A stretch of 6,892 nucleotides of DNA from Oscillospiraceae bacterium (GTDB lineage: Bacteria; Bacillota; Clostridia; Oscillospirales; CAG-272), in the NCBI GenBank assembly GCA_009779295.1, contig WREN01000119.1:1-6892 (forward strand), written 5' to 3'. Positions 4,747 to 6,892 of this stretch are shown piece by piece. Positions within the stretch are counted from its first letter, which is position 1. Every line of letters begins with the position of its first letter. The notes under the pieces are model-generated. The model searched no databases, was not told the DNA's origin, and worked only from the letters and a program-made list of their open reading frames with translations. A program made the translations under genes and the position numbers.

Positions 4747-6892
4747 ATGTTGAGAAAAAGTTCCAAAAAAGTTATTTCATTTGTTTTATGTGTATGTTTA
4801 GTAATCGGAATTTTTCCGTTTACGATGTTTTTCAACGCGCAAGAACCAGAATTACCGAATCATTTGATAATCAATCAAGCGGCAGGTGTGGGTAATAATG
4901 CGGACGGCGCGTTATCACATTCGTTCGTTGAGATATATAATCCGACGGACGCGCTCGTTGATTTATCCGGTTATTCGCTGCAATACGCAGAGAATGGTAA
5001 TGTATGGAAGGTGTTGAATCTTACCGGATCCGTTCCCGCGAAACATTCTTATTTGGTTCGCGCCAACGGCAGCGTGACGAGCGAAAACGCGCGGTATACA
5101 ATTTACTATGCCGACCAGAATTGGGGTATCGTGATCAGTAACGATAGTTTTAAGATTGCATTGGTCGGACATCAGGAGAATCTGACCGTTAACAATCCGG
5201 GTAAAAGTGACGGCGTTATCGACCTCATCGGCGCATATAATTCACCCGCGAGTGTTGACTATGGCGAAGGTCTTAACCCTATTGGAGGAGCATCAAAGCA
5301 GAGATCCGTCCGACGGATAAACTTCCAAGACACCGACGACAACGCCGCGGATTTTGAATCGCTTCATTATGGGAACATCAGTCTTGAGAAGATCGCCGAA
5401 GTACGACCTTGTTCGTTGCGCGACGGTGAATGGGACGCGGAGATCAGACCGGAAATGCCGGTACCTCCTGTATCAGGAACGATCTCATTCAGCGAGCCTG
5501 CCGGTATATATAAAAATGAGTTTTATTTGACGCTTGAAACGGCTTTGCAAGAAGCGGTTATACGCTATACCCTTGACGGCGAAGACCCCACAGCGGAGTC
5601 AAGCGAATATTCCGCGCAATTACGGATTTATGATCGCACTTCGGAAGATGAGGTCATGGTACAAAGGACCGGTACGACAGGTCCGTTGGCATTTAATGGC
5701 AGTTATGTTCGTCCGCCACTCGGTACTGTATATAAAGGAACGGTCGTCAAGGCGCAGTTGTTCACCGAAGACGGTGAAGCGGTTTCGCCTGTATACGTTA
5801 ATTCCTATTTCGTAAATCCGGACATGGCAGCCAAGTACGGCGGCATACCGATAATTTCGATTTCAGTTCCGAGCGACTATTTCTTCGATACGAATTTCGG
5901 GATCTATCAAAGAGGTCCGTTCGATTCATATGGAGATTACATATATCCGGATTACCGCAAGGATAGGTCTTTGATTTCTTACGGTGATCCGATCGTATAC
6001 AACTTCGACCAAAGAGGCTTCGAATGGGAACGCCCGGCATACGTTGAGATGTTCGATCCGGCGAGCGGGAGCGATTGGGAACAAAATTCTGTAATTTCTC
6101 AGGGTATCGGCGTGCGTATCAACGGCGGCAATTCCCGTCACAGCGCGCAAAAGGCTCTGCGCTTTTACACTCGTACCGGCGATATTGTATCAAACGACGG
6201 ACGTTCGTTGCCAGTACATAACGGAAAAAGTTTTTTAGATTACGATTTTTTCCAGGGCACAGCTAAAGACGATGCGGGCAACCCTATCACCGGCGGTTTC
6301 AAACGGCTCCTGCTTCGCGCGTCCGGTAACGATATCAACAACGCTTTTATGCGCCACAGCTTAGTAAACGTCATCAGCGCCGGTCTTGCCGCAGATACTC
6401 AGGCATACCGTCCGGTAGTAGTATTCCTCAACGGGGAATTCTGGGGCTTCTATGAAATGATAGAGCGTTTTGACGATGAATACTTAGTACAGCATTACGG
6501 CGGCAGCAATAACAATTATGATATTCTTGAAAACCCCAGCGCATTGCATATCGGTCCGGAACAGGCTACGCCGGATTCGATTGCGTATTTTAACAGTGTT
6601 GTAAATAAAATTGAACAAGCTGTAGATACATATGGTATCAGTTCCCCTGAAGTTTATGCGGAAGTTTTGAAGTACGTCGATGAAGCAAGCTTGATCGATA
6701 TCAATATCCTCGAAACCTTTTTCGGCAACGCGGACTGGGTCAACAAAATAAACGAGGGCAAAGGCCGATACGGTAACAACCAGCAGATATGGCGTTACAC
6801 GGGAACGCCGACGAATAAACCGGGACAAGACGGTAAGTACCGGTGGATGCTGGTCGATATGGATCACTCTTTCGATTTGAGCTACGGCGGCG
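4747..6892 (+). CDS. Secreted lamin-tail / CotH kinase-family protein, 3'-truncated by the window end
   Basis: A frame of 715 codons runs without a stop from the ATG to the right edge. It starts with a signal peptide: basic MLRKSSKK, then a hydrophobic stretch from about 9 to 29, with possible cleavage after A31, so the protein is exported. Residues 40-205 look like a lamin-tail domain (LTD): LIINQAAG, then FVEIYNPTDALVDLSGYSL, closing with DTDDNAADF. Residues 246-356 resemble the chitobiase/hexosaminidase C-terminal beta domain, with the hallmark YTLDGEDPT at 274-282. From about 371 onward the protein is CotH-like: GVRINGGNSR (455-464), KRLLLRASGND (519-529), VVVFLNGEFWGFYE, FGNADW (D663) and MLVDMDHSFD (D704, D706). 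The last two match the acidic, metal-binding positions expected of CotH-type atypical kinases. B. subtilis CotH phosphorylates spore-coat proteins; family members fused to LTD are extracellular and their targets are largely unknown. No dockerin or anchor is visible in the part present. The fold assignment is fairly firm; kinase activity is inferred. Confidence 0.88.
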   Translation, partial: MLRKSSKKVISFVLCVCLVIGIFPFTMFFNAQEPELPNHLIINQAAGVGNNADGALSHSFVEIYNPTDALVDLSGYSLQYAENGNVWKVLNLTGSVPAKHSYLVRANGSVTSENARYTIYYADQNWGIVISNDSFKIALVGHQENLTVNNPGKSDGVIDLIGAYNSPASVDYGEGLNPIGGASKQRSVRRINFQDTDDNAADFESLHYGNISLEKIAEVRPCSLRDGEWDAEIRPEMPVPPVSGTISFSEPAGIYKNEFYLTLETALQEAVIRYTLDGEDPTAESSEYSAQLRIYDRTSEDEVMVQRTGTTGPLAFNGSYVRPPLGTVYKGTVVKAQLFTEDGEAVSPVYVNSYFVNPDMAAKYGGIPIISISVPSDYFFDTNFGIYQRGPFDSYGDYIYPDYRKDRSLISYGDPIVYNFDQRGFEWERPAYVEMFDPASGSDWEQNSVISQGIGVRINGGNSRHSAQKALRFYTRTGDIVSNDGRSLPVHNGKSFLDYDFFQGTAKDDAGNPITGGFKRLLLRASGNDINNAFMRHSLVNVISAGLAADTQAYRPVVVFLNGEFWGFYEMIERFDDEYLVQHYGGSNNNYDILENPSALHIGPEQATPDSIAYFNSVVNKIEQAVDTYGISSPEVYAEVLKYVDEASLIDINILETFFGNADWVNKINEGKGRYGNNQQIWRYTGTPTNKPGQDGKYRWMLVDMDHSFDLSYGG

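Noticed and set aside
5534..6867. Short open frames overlapping the CotH gene in other frames
   Set aside because: The continuous 715-codon frame with signal peptide and three recognisable domains accounts for the region.
1..6892. CRISPR array, tRNA or rRNA genes, phage or defence genes
   Set aside because: No regularly spaced repeats, tRNA cloverleaf motifs, rRNA motifs or defence-related domains were seen in the window.

Overview
The window looks like a piece of a Firmicutes chromosome, most likely an uncultured gut-type Clostridia lineage. This is inferred from moderate GC with very AT-rich intergenic DNA, two promoters matching the SigA consensus (TTGACA/TATAAT) exactly, GAGG-type ribosome binding sites, a clostridial-style sigma factor with a C-terminal extension, a serC-serA pair with a short ACT-type SerA, and a secreted lamin-tail/CotH protein. 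All supported genes lie on the + strand.

Layout: (1) positions 1-1482 hold the 3' part of a sigma-70-family sigma factor gene. Its region 4 is followed by a winged-helix-like segment and a long C-terminal domain I do not recognise. (2) Positions 1488-1676 hold a large imperfect palindrome with nested hairpins, a REP/MITE-like element. (3) A perfect consensus promoter at 1688-1716 drives serC (1756-2850) and serA (from about 2853 to 4013), the first two steps of L-serine synthesis by reaction chemistry (SerA then SerC). The two genes are translationally packed. serB is not in the window. (4) Positions 4014-4746 hold no intact gene: a small cluster of hairpins, a second perfect consensus promoter (4229-4258) and the decayed, internally deleted remnant of a DDE transposase gene. 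(5) From 4747 to the right edge runs an uninterrupted 715-codon frame. It encodes a secreted protein with a lamin-tail domain, a chitobiase-C-like beta domain and a CotH kinase-like domain, cut off by the window end.

The only clear functional unit is the serC-serA operon. The sigma factor and the CotH protein are neighbours with no demonstrable link to it. The most notable structural points are the compositional mosaic of the sigma factor gene, the palindromic element just upstream of the serine promoter, and the transposase fossil inside the apparent long leader of the CotH gene. I found no convincing evidence of a wholly new system.
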